64,000 nt of DNA from Spinacia oleracea (taxonomy: Eukaryota > Streptophyta > Magnoliopsida > Caryophyllales > Amaranthaceae): the NCBI RefSeq assembly GCF_020520425.1, contig NC_079492.1:139938361-140002360 (forward strand). Reading direction: 5' to 3'. Under the pieces are notes generated by a model. It worked only from the letters and a program-made list of their open reading frames with translations. It ran no database searches and was not told the DNA's origin. This document shows positions 45,000-56,149 of this stretch, piece after piece (positions within the stretch are counted from its first letter, which is position 1; each line of letters opens with the position of its first letter). The position numbers and the translations under genes were made by a program.

Positions 45000-45533
45000 T
45001 TCCCTAGCACCATATACCCAACGCCCTGGATAATAGAAAAAAAATGCTCAGTAAGCAATGGCAGTGCATAATCCCCATGATAAAGGGTCAACTGATGAAA
45101 TTTTTTTATGCAGATTACAGGTAAAAGAGTGAATGAAGAAAAAACATACACATACTAAGAAGTTTGGTTTTGACAAGAATTGTGAATGACAACAACAGAC
45201 ATATATCATCTCATTGGTTGGAAGGAAATTTTCCTTCTAGAAAGAACAATAACAAAAATACCAGAAAGACTGACGTGGAGCAGTCAATAATATCAACGGA
45301 ATAAAGTTACTGGTGATGACAAAATGAGATGTGCTAGATTTTACAGCTTCTCTTAGCCAAATTTATTAAAAAGAGATTAATTACAGAAGTTGCACTATTA
45401 TAGGATATCACAATAACTGAAGAAGAGATACATCTCCCACACAAACAGTAAGATTGGGATTAATTTCAAAGGGAAATGCACAAATGATTCGCTGGATTTA
45501 CTTCCAAGTCCCTTGTAAGTAATTAGGAAATAC

Positions 45534-45837
45534 CCCTATAAGCTTCATTAATATCTTGAAATTTGGCTGCAAGTCTACAACAACACTATCGTCCTTGCGT
45601 TTATCCGGATGCCATTTCTACGAAATCAAAGTCGAGAGGTATGAGCAGAACAGAAAACTTCAAATTGGAAAACAAAACTGCATAATTGAGCAATGCCAAT
45701 AGCCTATTAAGAACAACCATCTTAATTCCTAAAACATGTAGAATACTCACCAAAGCGAGCTTTCGATAACTTAATCTTATATCCTCGTCTGTTGCATCGT
45801 CTTCAACTTCCAAAATCTTGTAATAATCCTTCGTCAT
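45534..45837 (-). pseudogene. Captured DnaJ (J-domain) gene fragment
   Basis: Exon 1 (45,751-45,837) encodes MTKDYYKILEV then ATDEDIRLSYRKLAL and ends at a GTGAGT donor. After an intron of 133 bp, exon 2 (45,534-45,617) begins KWHPDKRKDDS and later has KFQDINEAYR in another frame. This is helices I-III of a J-domain with the essential HPD motif; J-domains stimulate Hsp70 ATPase. A 1-nt frameshift between DDS and KFQ would break the protein. It lies within the CACTA element, so it is a transduplicate, not the functional gene. Confidence 0.78.
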
Positions 45838-46699
45838 AATTAATCCTGATTAGGTCACATCTAACAGCAATGACAACCCTAAACTAAAGAGGAAGTTCAA
45901 TTTCAGGTTTCTATCAAACAAAATGCCAAATTTTTGCAAACCCAATTGCAACGTACAGAATAAAATTGAAATTCAGTCAATTATCAATTATGAGAATGAT
46001 TATGTCCCATTGAAACAAATAAAAATACCCAATTGAATATATAGAAGTTCAAAATATGTGATTATCATTCAAAATCCCTATTTCCCTTCACCCTAATTAC
46101 ACTATTTCATACAATCTTAACCTAATTTATATCAAATTTCGCAAAAATGATGAGGCAAAGAATTCTAAGGATGCAGCAAACCAAAAAACCGAGCATGGAA
46201 CAACTGGGACATGACATTGATGTTAACAAAGCAAATTCTTTGTTCTTTTCTGAATATACCCATGCCTCAGGAGTCAGGATCCAAGTCTATGGAAATTGAA
46301 GTAGAAATTAGTACAAAAGCGAAGTTGCGAAAGCAATTTGAGTCAATAAATATGACGAAAGTTTACCTGATGAATAGAACATGCCTTATGTACAACTAAC
46401 ATCCTCTCAGGAAACAAAGTCTGCGCATTCTTCAGGCTTTCAAAAGACTCAACATTCCTACAATCTCGAAAATTCTGAAGATAACAAATTACACTTTGTT
46501 AGAGTAAATGAATCAACAACCGGCGGTGTGATGTACAAGGGATACTATGAGAGAGAAATTACCTTGAAATCCCCATAAGATACACTCTCTGAGCATCAGT
46601 TATCACCCATTAGCTTCCAAAATCACGGCACAATGAATCGCCCTTCAGGTTTTAGGATAGAAAACCTAAAAGGTACCCAAATCAAAACATAGAATTAAG

Positions 46700-46990
46700 C
46701 ATTTACCCAACAACAACTAGAAGAACTGAAAATGAGAGAAAAGACGAACAGTTGCAGCGTTGACGACCTCAATTCAAAGATCTAGAACAAAAAATTCCAC
46801 TTGAAATAAAAACCTAAAAATCCATGAAATTCAGACCGCGGGAGAGAAATGAATACCTCAAAGTCTCTAGATACGCTTACAAATTGCGTATATCTTGAAA
46901 TTGAGACAACAATTCGACCTTGGGAATAGATCTAGAACTATGGAGGCAGAGAAAGTGAGGGAGTTATGGGGTTAGGGTTGGGAGAGACGG
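46700..46990 (-). pseudogene. Probable captured promoter and 5' leader exon of the DnaJ gene
   Basis: On the minus strand a CT-rich leader (CCCTAACCCCATAACTCC, CTTTCTCTGCCTCC) is followed near 46,855 by a donor-like GAGGTATTC. It lies upstream of the J-domain start on the same strand, so the capture probably included transcription start and first intron. A G-run at 46,997-47,010 borders it. Confidence 0.4.
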
Positions 46991-47227
46991 AGAGAGGGGG
47001 GGGGGGGGGGCGGTTCTAATTTTTTGGCCCAAAGTTGAATACGCGACCTGCAAAGTCCAAATTAAGACCCACGTGCGAAGCATATGGCATTCTCGACGCC
47101 AAAACACAACGACAATTATTTAGACGGCAATCATCGTCGAGAAAACGCAAAACTATAATTTTAGGCCAACGCTTTACCTCTGGCGTCGAGCCATAAGCGT
47201 CGACAAAACATGTATTTTGTAGTAGTG

Positions 47228-47677
47228 ACAAGACGCGATTGCCTCACTGCACCTATTGGTAAGCTTCATTCTCCTCATCTTTTGTTTTATCTTATTCAAT
47301 TTCGTTCTTTTAACTTCCGTTTATTGGTTTTATTTTTATTGAACTTATATTATCTGAACTTAACTGTCTTATTTCGACAGAAAAAAAATATGAAGTATAG
47401 TTTCCTATGTTTTTATGGTGAAGAATATTCCGTATAATGTAAATTACGTAGTATAGATTAACCATACATTTAATAATTTTGCATGAACCTACTATTTATC
47501 GGTGGAAGTGATGCATATAAAAGAAGAGGAATTACTAGTAATCAGATAAATTCCGAAACAATTCGATCAGTGATTGGAAAACTTTCTAATGAAATTACAA
47601 TTTCGTAAATTTGTATTATTTTATCTATTGACTGTATGTTAATTGAAGTTTTAGTATACAACTTGTTGTTGACTGTA
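47228..47677. other. Spacer between CACTA and the second F-box copy
   Basis: AT-rich, non-coding. About 47,315-47,380 resembles the TTATCTGAACTTA-rich body of the MITE at 53,379-53,589 and may be a fragment of that family. Confidence 0.4.
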
Positions 47678-47855
47678 TAAAGAGTGGAGCTTGCAATATT
47701 CAAGTCAAGAGTCTTAGATAAAGTAAAATTACTAAGTATTAGTGGTATCTACGTTAGTTTATGATGTTAAGTTACGATCCTATGCCTAGTGGGTAGTGTT
47801 AGCCTAATAGCGTTGTTCACTTGTTTGCCGTGTAGTATTAGGTAATGCCTTTTAC

Positions 47856-47864
47856 TATATATAT
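47856..47864 (+). promoter_or_regulatory. Candidate TATA box of the F-box gene
   Basis: TATATATAT about 155 bp before the ATG, preserved in the other copy (about 1,732-1,740, inverted). Spacing is plausible for a plant promoter with a long leader. Confidence 0.4.
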
Positions 47865-47991
47865 CTTTGTTTATCAATGTTTCAACTGAATATATTTCGA
47901 AAAAATATGCGCAATCAGTCATTGAGAAGATTAACAATTTCTTTGAATATAAAAATAAAATTTCCCTAATATTTATTCCTTCTTGAAGGCC

Positions 47992-48011
47992 AATTTAGGT
48001 TAACCTAAATT
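47992..48011. promoter_or_regulatory. 20-bp palindrome before F-box copy 2
   Basis: Same perfect palindrome as at 1,585-1,604, ending 7-8 bp before the start codon. Confidence 0.45.
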
Positions 48012-48018
48012 TTATGCA

Positions 48019-48271
48019 ATGGCAAATTGGAGTGAACTCCCTCAAGAACTCGTGAGAAAAGTTGCAACTCAGCACATAGAAAATGTGGAAGATTTTGAAG
48101 AAATTGGAAAAGTTTGTTCTGATTGGAGATCTGCAACAAAGGATGTCAACTTGTGTCCTTCAAAAAACACCCAACTTCCTTGGTTGATGCTAGTTGACCC
48201 TCCTAACAGTCCACACCGCAGATTTTACAGCCTCTCAAAACACATGTTTCAAAAAATCAATTTGCCCCAAC

Positions 48272-48306
<35 letters not shown>

Positions 48307-49212
48307 CATGTGAGGTATTTCTCTTCGAAAGGTTGGCTTATTTCTTTGAGTATGAAAAACCGTAATATCACCCTTTTCGATCCCGCCTCCGGCAAATTAA
48401 TCAAGCTACCAAGTGTTCCACTCAATATGCTATGGTACGGCGATTGGTATGATGACAGTTACTTAGGGCACTTTTCCAAATTTATTCTATCGGGAATACC
48501 GTCCTCTTGTGATGACGATTTTACGGTGGCAATGATGTTCGACGGGAACCAACAATTGGCCTTTTGGAGACCCGGGGAACAAAAGTGGACTAAACCCGTG
48601 GTTGATTTTGACATTAATTGGATGTTGGATACCTGTTTTTTTTATGGAGAATTTTATGCCATTGATCATTTTGGAAAGGTCATGGCTTTTGGAAGTCAGA
48701 TCTCAAACCGCCAACCGCGAATCGTTGTAGACTTAATAGATCAAGGTGTTCTATTCAAACAAACTAATGGCATGTTTTACCTAGTCCAAGTGGAAAGCAA
48801 ATTATTGGTGGTACATAGGCATCATTTGTTACTTGATAATCATGAGAGAAATCCGGAGAACACAAATGAGGTGTGTTGGACTATATGTTTTGAGGTTTTT
48901 GAGTTGAATGTTGACAATGGCAAACTCAAATCAGTTGAGGGTGTCGGCAATCAAGCTATTTTTATAGGTCTAAACTCTACTTTTTCAGTTGAAGCATCGT
49001 CGGGTAAACGTGGTTGTAAACCTAATTGTATTTATTTTATCGATGATAATACTGAGTATTTTCAAGAAGATGCTGTTCTTATGGGAGGAGGAATCGATAT
49101 GGGAATTTACAGCTTAGATGAAGGAAAACTCATTGAACGATTTTATGAAGGTCCGTCACAGTTTTGTTTCACCACTCCACCTATATGGGTGGAACGACGT
49201 GGGAACATGTAA
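48019..49212 (+). CDS. F-box protein with DUF295 domain (SKIP23-like), copy 2
   Basis: 397 residues, same as copy 1 except for the final residue (Met, ATG TAA, where copy 1 has Ile, ATC TAA). F-box at residues 1-45, DUF295-type C-terminus (CIYFIDDN, PPIWV). The Asp tract at 86-96 has the same length in both copies, arguing for a recent duplication or gene conversion. The two genes point away from each other with promoters facing the transposon pile. Both look intact and would have the same function: substrate recognition in an SCF complex, inferred from family. Confidence 0.88.
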
Positions 49213-49218
49213 GGTGGT

Positions 49219-49900
49219 AAGCCATGGGAATTCATATTTTGATTTGTGCAAAATAAAGCAACAACGACAACCATTAGTTCAACGTGTGTTGTTTTGTTGG
49301 ATAATTGGTTAGTGTCCCGTGCAATACCACAGAAAATAGGATAGTAAAAAAATGGATCGTTTAGATTATTACATAATTTTTTTATGTGTAATTTAATTTT
49401 TTATATTACAAGATATCTTGTTTTGAGTATGCTTTAATAAATTTTATCACATAAGTATTAGCAACTCATAACATCGGCGTTTTGAAGAACGTATATGTGT
49501 CACGTATACCTCTCCTTATTACCCCACGTCACCACTAATTAGCACAATAACATGTCATTACAACCAAAAAATATCTAACAAGGATCGAACACCGAACCTC
49601 TTTGTTAAAAGTTACACTTCTTACCATCTTAACCAACTACAACTTATGTAGTATCTTTCCATATAAGCCTATATTTTTTTTTTACAATAAACAATACATT
49701 GAATAAAAGTGAATGCAAAAAAAGGAATGATTACTTAAATCATAAATGTACCATTATTATTTTGAATAAAAGGATCCGACTTTATTTAGATTTTTGGATG
49801 TGGGGTTTAATCAGAGAGGTTGTTGATCGGCCACTAATCTTATGTCACCACCGTAATTTGATGATGACACCATCTCTACGTGCATATATTAAAAAAAAAC
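49219..49900. other. Spacer, probably Helitron body, with a SINE-like piece
   Basis: AT-rich with no recognised protein. Box B-like GGATCGAAC and box A-like TTAACCAACTA (reverse sense) at 49,575-49,640 indicate a tRNA-derived fragment on the minus strand. The Helitron 5' end could not be placed. Confidence 0.4.
49570..49650 (-). mobile_element. tRNA-derived SINE-like fragment
   Basis: Minus strand: TAGTTGGTTAAGATGGTAAG (box A-like), then GTTCGATCCTTG (box B-like) 31 bp later, then an A-run. No clear target duplication. Confidence 0.45.
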
Positions 49901-49915
49901 CCGAATGAAAGTCAA

Positions 49916-49946
49916 AACCCGGGGCAACGCCCGGGTTACATACTAG
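49916..49946 (+). mobile_element. Helitron 3' terminus
   Basis: Perfect 8-bp stem AACCCGGG/CCCGGGTT with loop GCAACG, nine bases, then the end CTAG followed by T. This is the canonical Helitron 3' structure (hairpin about 10 bp before CTRR, insertion before T). No Rep/helicase is present, so it is non-autonomous. Confidence 0.72.
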
Positions 49947-52260
49947 TTAATAACTAATTAGCGATGTCAAACTATTAAGAAATGATTCAGATCATTTTTT
50001 TTAATTATATTGACTTAAACAATTTTAAACGTATAAGAAACCAAAAAAAAGAAGTTGTGGTTTAATGGTTAAAATACGTGACTAACAAATGACAAGGCAG
50101 ATTTTGTATTGAAGTTCTGTTCATGAATTCTACATGGTGTATATCAAGTTTTTTAGATTTTTTAAATGAGAATGTTGTAATCATTTCTTTTAAATAGTTT
50201 TCTAGTTTATAGTTTATGAATTTTAATCGTTGATCAAGTTTATAATCAAAGTGTGAGTGTTAGTTTTGAGTTAAGTTTAGTTTTGAGTTAAGTTTATTGA
50301 TTGATGATAAAGGTCGCAAGTTGTGACAACATTTAGTCGTCGCAATCTTACGTGTCGTAAATTAATTGGTACATATAGGCGCCACGTAGGCTATGCGTCA
50401 TCAGAATATTTTTACTATCAATGCAATTTTTTACTATGAAAAAAATATGTAAATAAGGTAGTCGATATGAAGAGGAAACAAATTAAAATATTAAGATTTT
50501 CCTACCTTTTGTGTTCATGTATAATAGGTTATATAAGTTAAATATTTTTTCTTCCAATTTAAATCATGACACATAAGCATGTCATGTCATCATTGTGATA
50601 CGGATTAAAGGTCGCATGTTGCGGCTTGTAAGTTTAGCTCTTTTTACATTTGTAGAAACCTATCGTCCAATGGGTTTGTAACATCACACCTTTAAGAGTT
50701 GCTTACTAACAACACTCTACTTTCAATTAAATAAACTTCGAAAAATGGAGTTGTTTGATTAATATTGTGGGAAGTAACTTCAGAAAAAAAAAAGTAACCA
50801 CGTCTTAATATTAAGGGAAAATTTATATTAATTCCAAAATGATACAAGAAATATTCAGAAAAAATCTTGGCAATAAATGATGATCGGTTGAAGAAAAAGT
50901 CCAATTAAATTCTCCTACTCATTGAATTTGGTAAGTAATCTACTACGTACTCCCTCGGTTTCTTTTTGTTCTTTACGTTTGGCTTTTTACACATTTATTA
51001 ACGACTAATTAATAAATTACGTTTATTTGTCTACCCAGTGTTTTAATTGAAAAATTATTTTAATAGGCTGAGTATTTTAAAAAAGAGGAAAAAAATACAA
51101 ATTTGTTCAGTCTAAGATCGAACTCATGACCAATGGGGACAATGACATAACTAAATTTACTCGTTGACCACTCCAACATCTTACCTTCATGTTTTTTTGT
51201 TGCAGAATAAATATATAAACCTTTTTTTTAGTTTGCCAAGTATTTAAAATTCTAGTTCTTTTTTTTTTCGGGGTGGCACGTACCCCTTGACCCTTAGCTA
51301 GGTCCGCCATTGCGTACAACTACTTTGTTGAATCTCATATTCTCGTCTAATTTTTTTCTACTTCGTATATTTTTAAAGTTTTATTGTTATTTGCTTATAT
51401 ATTACGGAGTACTCCGTATACATTGACCTTGTATAATCTTTAAAATATTTAGAATTTATAAAATAACGGTGAACGGTGAAATTGGTAAATTTTATGTAAG
51501 CATTGTAATTAGTACTCCGCAAATTGTCATTTTCATTGTATCCTTTTTAAAAAAAAATTGAAGTTTTTATTTATTTTAAAAGTGTCTACCCTGTTCCAAA
51601 ATCCTGGATACGCCACTGATAACATGCTCTTTATATTTGTCTTTGTGTAAAAGATAATTTTGGTTTTTGAGGAAAAATTAACTATTAATTTTACAATTGA
51701 AAAGTGACTAAAGTCCCAACACACACCCTCCAACATGACTCAAAAGAACAGTTAATTTAAACTAATGGAATGGTCATATAGACCCTATCATTGATATCAA
51801 ATTTTCTTATTTTATTTCCTTAGATAAATTAGGTTATAGTATTGAGAGAAGACTATCCTAATTTCTGTTCACTTTTCCTCATAAAAAAATAACAAAAAAA
51901 AAAAAACACTAATGGAATGGTTTTTTTTTTTGGCCGATGGAGATTCGATCTTGTAAGCATCAATGTTTTTTTATTATATGGAATATTACGTATAAACTTA
52001 AACTATACTAAATGCATACAATAATACAAGTATATCTTACTATCCTACCAGTACTATTAATTAAAATCCTCTCTGAACATTTTAAGATATTAGTGTCCCA
52101 CTTTACAATTCCTTACGTGTAATCCATCCATTAACATTTAATATTTATTTGACCTACGGATTATAAATTTAATGAGTTCCACAAATTTTAATATAGGAAA
52201 ATGAAGAATTAATATTTGTTTCACAAAAAAAAACCTTCCTAAAAAGGAAATAAATCAACA
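49947..52260. other. AT-rich intergenic region with eroded MITE and hAT-like pieces
   Basis: No gene. A Stowaway-like half end (TACTCCCTCGGTTTC) at 50,949; the palindrome TACGGAGTACTCCGTA at 51,403-51,418; hAT-like ends on the minus strand (CAATGGCGGACCTAGC near 51,314, CAGTGGCGTATCCAGG near 51,618); and tRNA-like sequence at 51,110-51,180. Small open frames are within these repeats. Confidence 0.45.
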
Positions 52261-52322
52261 ATTGTAGTCAATTCAGTAACAAAACGCACACTCAACACAC
52301 TTTCCCACTCACAACAAACTAA

Positions 52323-52365
52323 GACATGCACATATAACCCTTAAACGTGATCTCCTAACATTTCA
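52323..52365 (+). promoter_or_regulatory. Conserved promoter block of purine permease gene 1
   Basis: GACATGCACAT, then CCCTTAAACGTGATCTCC and TAACATTT, are kept at the same distance from the ATG in the paralogue (about 56,033-56,073). The core AAACGTGATC could be a bZIP/bHLH-type site; this is inferred. Confidence 0.45.
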
Positions 52366-52435
52366 ACCCCTTCATTTTCTCAACAACCAAACAATTCACC
52401 CTTCACTTTAGCTAGCTTCCCCACCTCCACCAAAA

Positions 52436-54982
52436 ATGGACCCTCTAATCCAATCTCCGCCACTCCAACAACCCCTCGCCACCGGAATAAGTCACGTAAA
52501 CATCCCAGTCGAGTCCTTACCATCGCGTAACACAACCAACGAAAAACGTTACATGGTGTTATTAGCCATAAACTACATGTCCCTCTTTGTAGGATCTTTA
52601 GCCTCCTCACTTTTGGCTAAGTTTTACTTCATCCACAATGGCTCTAGCCGTTGGGTCTCTACATTGATCCAATCCGTTGGCTTTCCCATCCTTATTCTCC
52701 CCATTTTAATCCCTTACTTCTTTAATTTAACCTCAAGAAAACCCTTCAAAAAATTTACCATTAAATTATTTATCTTCTCAATATTAATTGGCCTTTTAAC
52801 AGGCTTAAGTAATTTCTTAATTTCATGGGGTACTTCTTATTTGCCTGTTTCGACGTCTTCTTTGCTTTTATCAACTCAAATGGTGTTCACATTAATCTCT
52901 ACTTCACTCATTGTTAAGCAAAAGATCACATTTAACAACCTAAATTGTGTCATCTTATTGACAATAAGCTCAGTTTTATTGGCTGTAATTTCGAACCATG
53001 ACCGCCCGGCGGGTATAACCAAGGGCATGTATTTTGTTGGGTATTTTTGTACAATTGGTGCTGGTTTGCTCTTTGCTCTTTATCTTCCCCTCTTGGAGAA
53101 AATATATAGGTACATTTTTCATTTATAATTAATGTATTCATTCATGAATTATACATTTATACTCATGCATGTTTCATGTGTTATTTTCTTCGTGTTTATT
53201 CATGAATTATACATTTATACTCATGCATGTTTCATGTGTTATTTTCTTCGTGTTTGTTAATGCATAACTTAAACCATCAATATCTACTGATACCAACAAA
53301 TTAAATTATAAAAAACTGATATTTAAAAAATATACGTTGGTATTAGAAGGGGGGGATTTTTTAAGGATGGTTGATTAAGGCTCTGTTTTATTGGACTTAT
53401 TTTGACTGAACTTATAGTATCTAAACTTATCTGAACTTATAACTGAGATTATCTGAACTTATTTTATCTGAAATAGACTTATTATGTGTGTGAAAATGTC
53501 TGGAAAAAAAAACTTGTTTTTGCTTATCTGAACTTATCTGAATTTATTTTTTCTGAAATAAGTCAAAATAAGTCGAACAGGACAGGGCCTAAAGTTGTTA
53601 TTTTCATTTCTATAATTTTTTCTTTCACAGCCTTGTTGAGGTTACTTAATTTACATTTTTAATTAAGAAAAACAAAGGAAAATTCTTTAGATATTATTAT
53701 TTTTCTTGTTATGATTAAAATACTAGGAGTTGAATAAAATAAAAATGGAATGAAATCCATTTTCACCCTTTCAAATTAAATGGCTTCATACTCCAAGCAG
53801 GTGACACTAAATTAAAATAATACATAGTATTAAAGTATAGGAGGCGGAAATGCGGAATCTTCTATTCTACTACTTCCTTCGTCTCTATTTGTTCTTTCTA
53901 ATTTGACTTTTTTGTCTCACAAAAAGATTCCAAACAAGAAGAACAAAAAAAGATGGAGAGAGTATTAACTTGTGTCTTATTTATGTGCCAGTTCCTTCTA
54001 TGTACATGATCAACAACTTTTTATCTTATATTTAGAGTTGAATTGGATTAATTAATTCTTAGTACTTGGAATCAATCCATAGAAGAAGTGGGAACAAAAT
54101 GAAGATCTTAATCCATTATAAATTTAGAGTCAGTGAGGAATATGAAATTAAAAAAAAAAACGTTGCATTTGTGGGAGTCGAATTAATTACATTCATTTGA
54201 TTGACATGACTATATAAAAGTTGTCCGTTGTCGATTCACATGAAAAATCTCATTTGTGCTAGAAAGGTGATTAAAAGCAAAACCCCAATTGAATACATAT
54301 TATTTGTGCGTTAAGAAGTGAGCTTATTTATTAATTAACACCGTAAATTAACTAGATGTTAGAAGTAATATTAAATTAGATCCATGATTAGATTGATTAC
54401 ATAATAATGGAAAAGTATTTAAGCAATGTTCTTGAATTAAATAAATCAATCAATCACTAATTTCCTGCATCTCATTCAAAAAGAAAACAAAACGGAGTAT
54501 TATATTTATATTAGCAATGTAGGGAAGTGTATTGCTACGCTATGGTGATGGAGATGCAACTAGTGGTGCAGATGGCAGCAACGGTGTTCGCCGTCATAGG
54601 AATGGCATCTGGTGGTGGTTTCCGCGAGATGAGCAGAGAAAGTGAAAGTGTATTCGACCTAGGCCCTAGGATGTACTGGCTAACGATAACGGCTAACGTA
54701 ATTAGTTGGCAATTGTGCTTCTTAGGCACGGCGGGGATGGTGTTCTTAACCACGTCGTTCACTGGTGGCGTGTGCAGTACTGCCCTTCTAGCGATGAATG
54801 TCCTGGGTGGGGTCATCGTATATGGGGATCACTTCGGCGGGGTTAAGGCCGTGTCCACTGTGCTTTGTATGTGGGGGTTTTGCTCTTATGTGTATGGCTT
54901 GTTTATGGACAGGAAAAAAGATAAGGAAAAGGTAGGGGATTGTGAGAAGATCGTATTGCTTACAACATCATCAGGAAGTTAA
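52436..54982 (+). CDS. Purine permease (PUP family), gene 1
   Basis: Two exons (52,436-53,109 and 54,523-54,982) join in frame to 377 residues, normal for plant PUPs. These proteins belong to the drug/metabolite transporter superfamily and move purines, cytokinins or other small nitrogenous compounds across membranes by proton coupling; the substrate here is unknown. About ten hydrophobic segments are visible, e.g. YMVLLAINYMSLFVGSLASS (first), LSNFLISWGTSYLPVSTSSL and the conserved C-terminal block MNVLGGVIVYGDHFGG followed by VLCMWGFCSYVYG. The N-terminal 38 residues are hydrophilic. Intron position (after KIY, inside an Arg codon) is identical in gene 2. Intron 1 holds a Tourist-like MITE, a small Stowaway-like MITE and a 58-bp tandem duplication. 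Confidence 0.9.
53140..53255. repeat. 58-bp perfect tandem duplication in the permease intron
   Basis: Unit starting ATTCATGAATTATACATTT at 53,140-53,197 and again at 53,198-53,255 with no difference; begins 31 bp after the splice donor. Confidence 0.85.
53379..53589. mobile_element. Tourist-like (PIF/Harbinger) MITE
   Basis: Ends GGCTCTGTTTTATTGGACTT and its imperfect inverse (AAGTCGAACAGGACAGGGCC); 3-bp target duplication TAA on both sides (53,376-53,378 and 53,590-53,592). The body repeats TCTGAACTTAT at least five times. 211 bp, non-coding. Confidence 0.78.
53873..53968. mobile_element. Small Stowaway-like MITE
   Basis: Left TACTTCCTTCGTCTCTATTTG and right end AAAAAGATGGAGAGAGTA are imperfect inverted repeats of the CTCCCTCYGTC type; about 95 bp in total, almost entirely a hairpin. 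Confidence 0.55.
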
Positions 54983-56030
54983 TTAGATCAACAAATTTAT
55001 ATAAAATTTACAAAACATCTCGTGTAATGCAAATTTGCAAATGATATACTATCTCGATCTGTTCAGTTTTAGTTGCAAACTTGAGTGTTTAATTTTGTTT
55101 TCCACGGCTTTTTCATCACTCTTGAGAGGAAAAGTGCGAAAAATAAAATAGTTAAAATATAACTAATTGTTTTCGCATATTTCATTTTCCTCACTTTTCC
55201 ATTTAAATTACCAAATAAGCTAAAATTAAGGAATTCCCATACTTCCGTAATTTCAATTATATAACGGACCTTGATAGACCTAAATAATATAACAAATTTG
55301 CATTTTTATCATTGATTATATTAATAAGAATTGTACAACAATATTTGCGAGATCTCATATCTCTCACTTATCTCTTTGGTAGAACCCTTATTTCTACCCT
55401 CATATTGTATGGTAGATCTCTTGATTGAATCACCTCTTTACTCATGAACATACAACATATTTATAGTTGTTATATCTTTGTTCCTAGATTTCTCTACACT
55501 TGTTTAATAGTAGTATATTACATATTTCCACATCACATGTCTAGGATATTTCTAGATACATCATCATTTGATTTTTTCTAGGGTAACCTCTAATACTTGT
55601 TCCAAAATCCACATATTTGTAATCATTTGTTAACTACTTAATCTTATGATTAATTAACATGATAATGATACACATACTAATATACCACATCACTTAAACA
55701 TTGCTAGCTTCTTAACATTCAAGCGCACGACTTTCGCACCCATCAAATATAAGGAGAAATCTTAAAAACTAAGGAGTACGTAACATTTGCATAAGTCTAA
55801 TCCCGGAAAATCGTCTATTAGTTAATTTTTTTTAACTTTAATATTTGCATAAGTTTAATTTTAGTGACTTAGCTTCCACTAATTTTGTTTTAGTTAAATA
55901 AAAGAAATAAAAATTTGTTTTTTTTCACAAAAATAAAATAAAAACCGAACTAAAAGGGGGAAAAGAATCTTCATTTGTAATCCTCACAACAAGAAAACGC
56001 ACTCAACATAATTTGACTTACAACTCACTA
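54983..56030. other. Intergenic spacer between the purine permease genes
   Basis: AT-rich, no recognised gene. The first 300 bp are probably the 3' untranslated region of gene 1. Nothing else stands out. Confidence 0.4.
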
Positions 56031-56032
56031 GA

Positions 56033-56073
56033 CATGCACATTTAAACCCTTAAACGTGATCTCCTAACATTTA
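56033..56073 (+). promoter_or_regulatory. Conserved promoter block of purine permease gene 2
   Basis: Same GACATGCACAT / CCCTTAAACGTGATCTCC / TAACATTT block as upstream of gene 1, about 80-115 bp before the ATG. Confidence 0.45.
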
Positions 56074-56149
56074 AATCCCTCCCTTTTCTCAACAACCAAA
56101 AACATTATCTTTCTCCATTTCTTGATTTCTTGATTTCTCTCTACCAAAA

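Larger units (their letters stand above)
42993..47227. mobile_element. Non-autonomous CACTA (En/Spm) transposon with captured DnaJ fragment
   Basis: Ends are CACTACTACAATTT and its inverse TTTTGTAGTAGTG; the 3-bp target duplication is ACA on both sides (42,990-42,992 and 47,228-47,230). Subterminal regions of about 250 bp (left) and 150 bp (right) carry many GGCGTCGA-type motifs in both orientations, the usual transposase-binding pattern. No transposase coding was found in 4.2 kb. The interior has pieces of host genes on the minus strand. Confidence 0.88.
47678..49218 (+). repeat. Right arm of the 1.54-kb inverted F-box duplication
   Basis: Mirror of 377-1,918. Promoter, leader palindrome and whole coding region are included. 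Confidence 0.85.
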
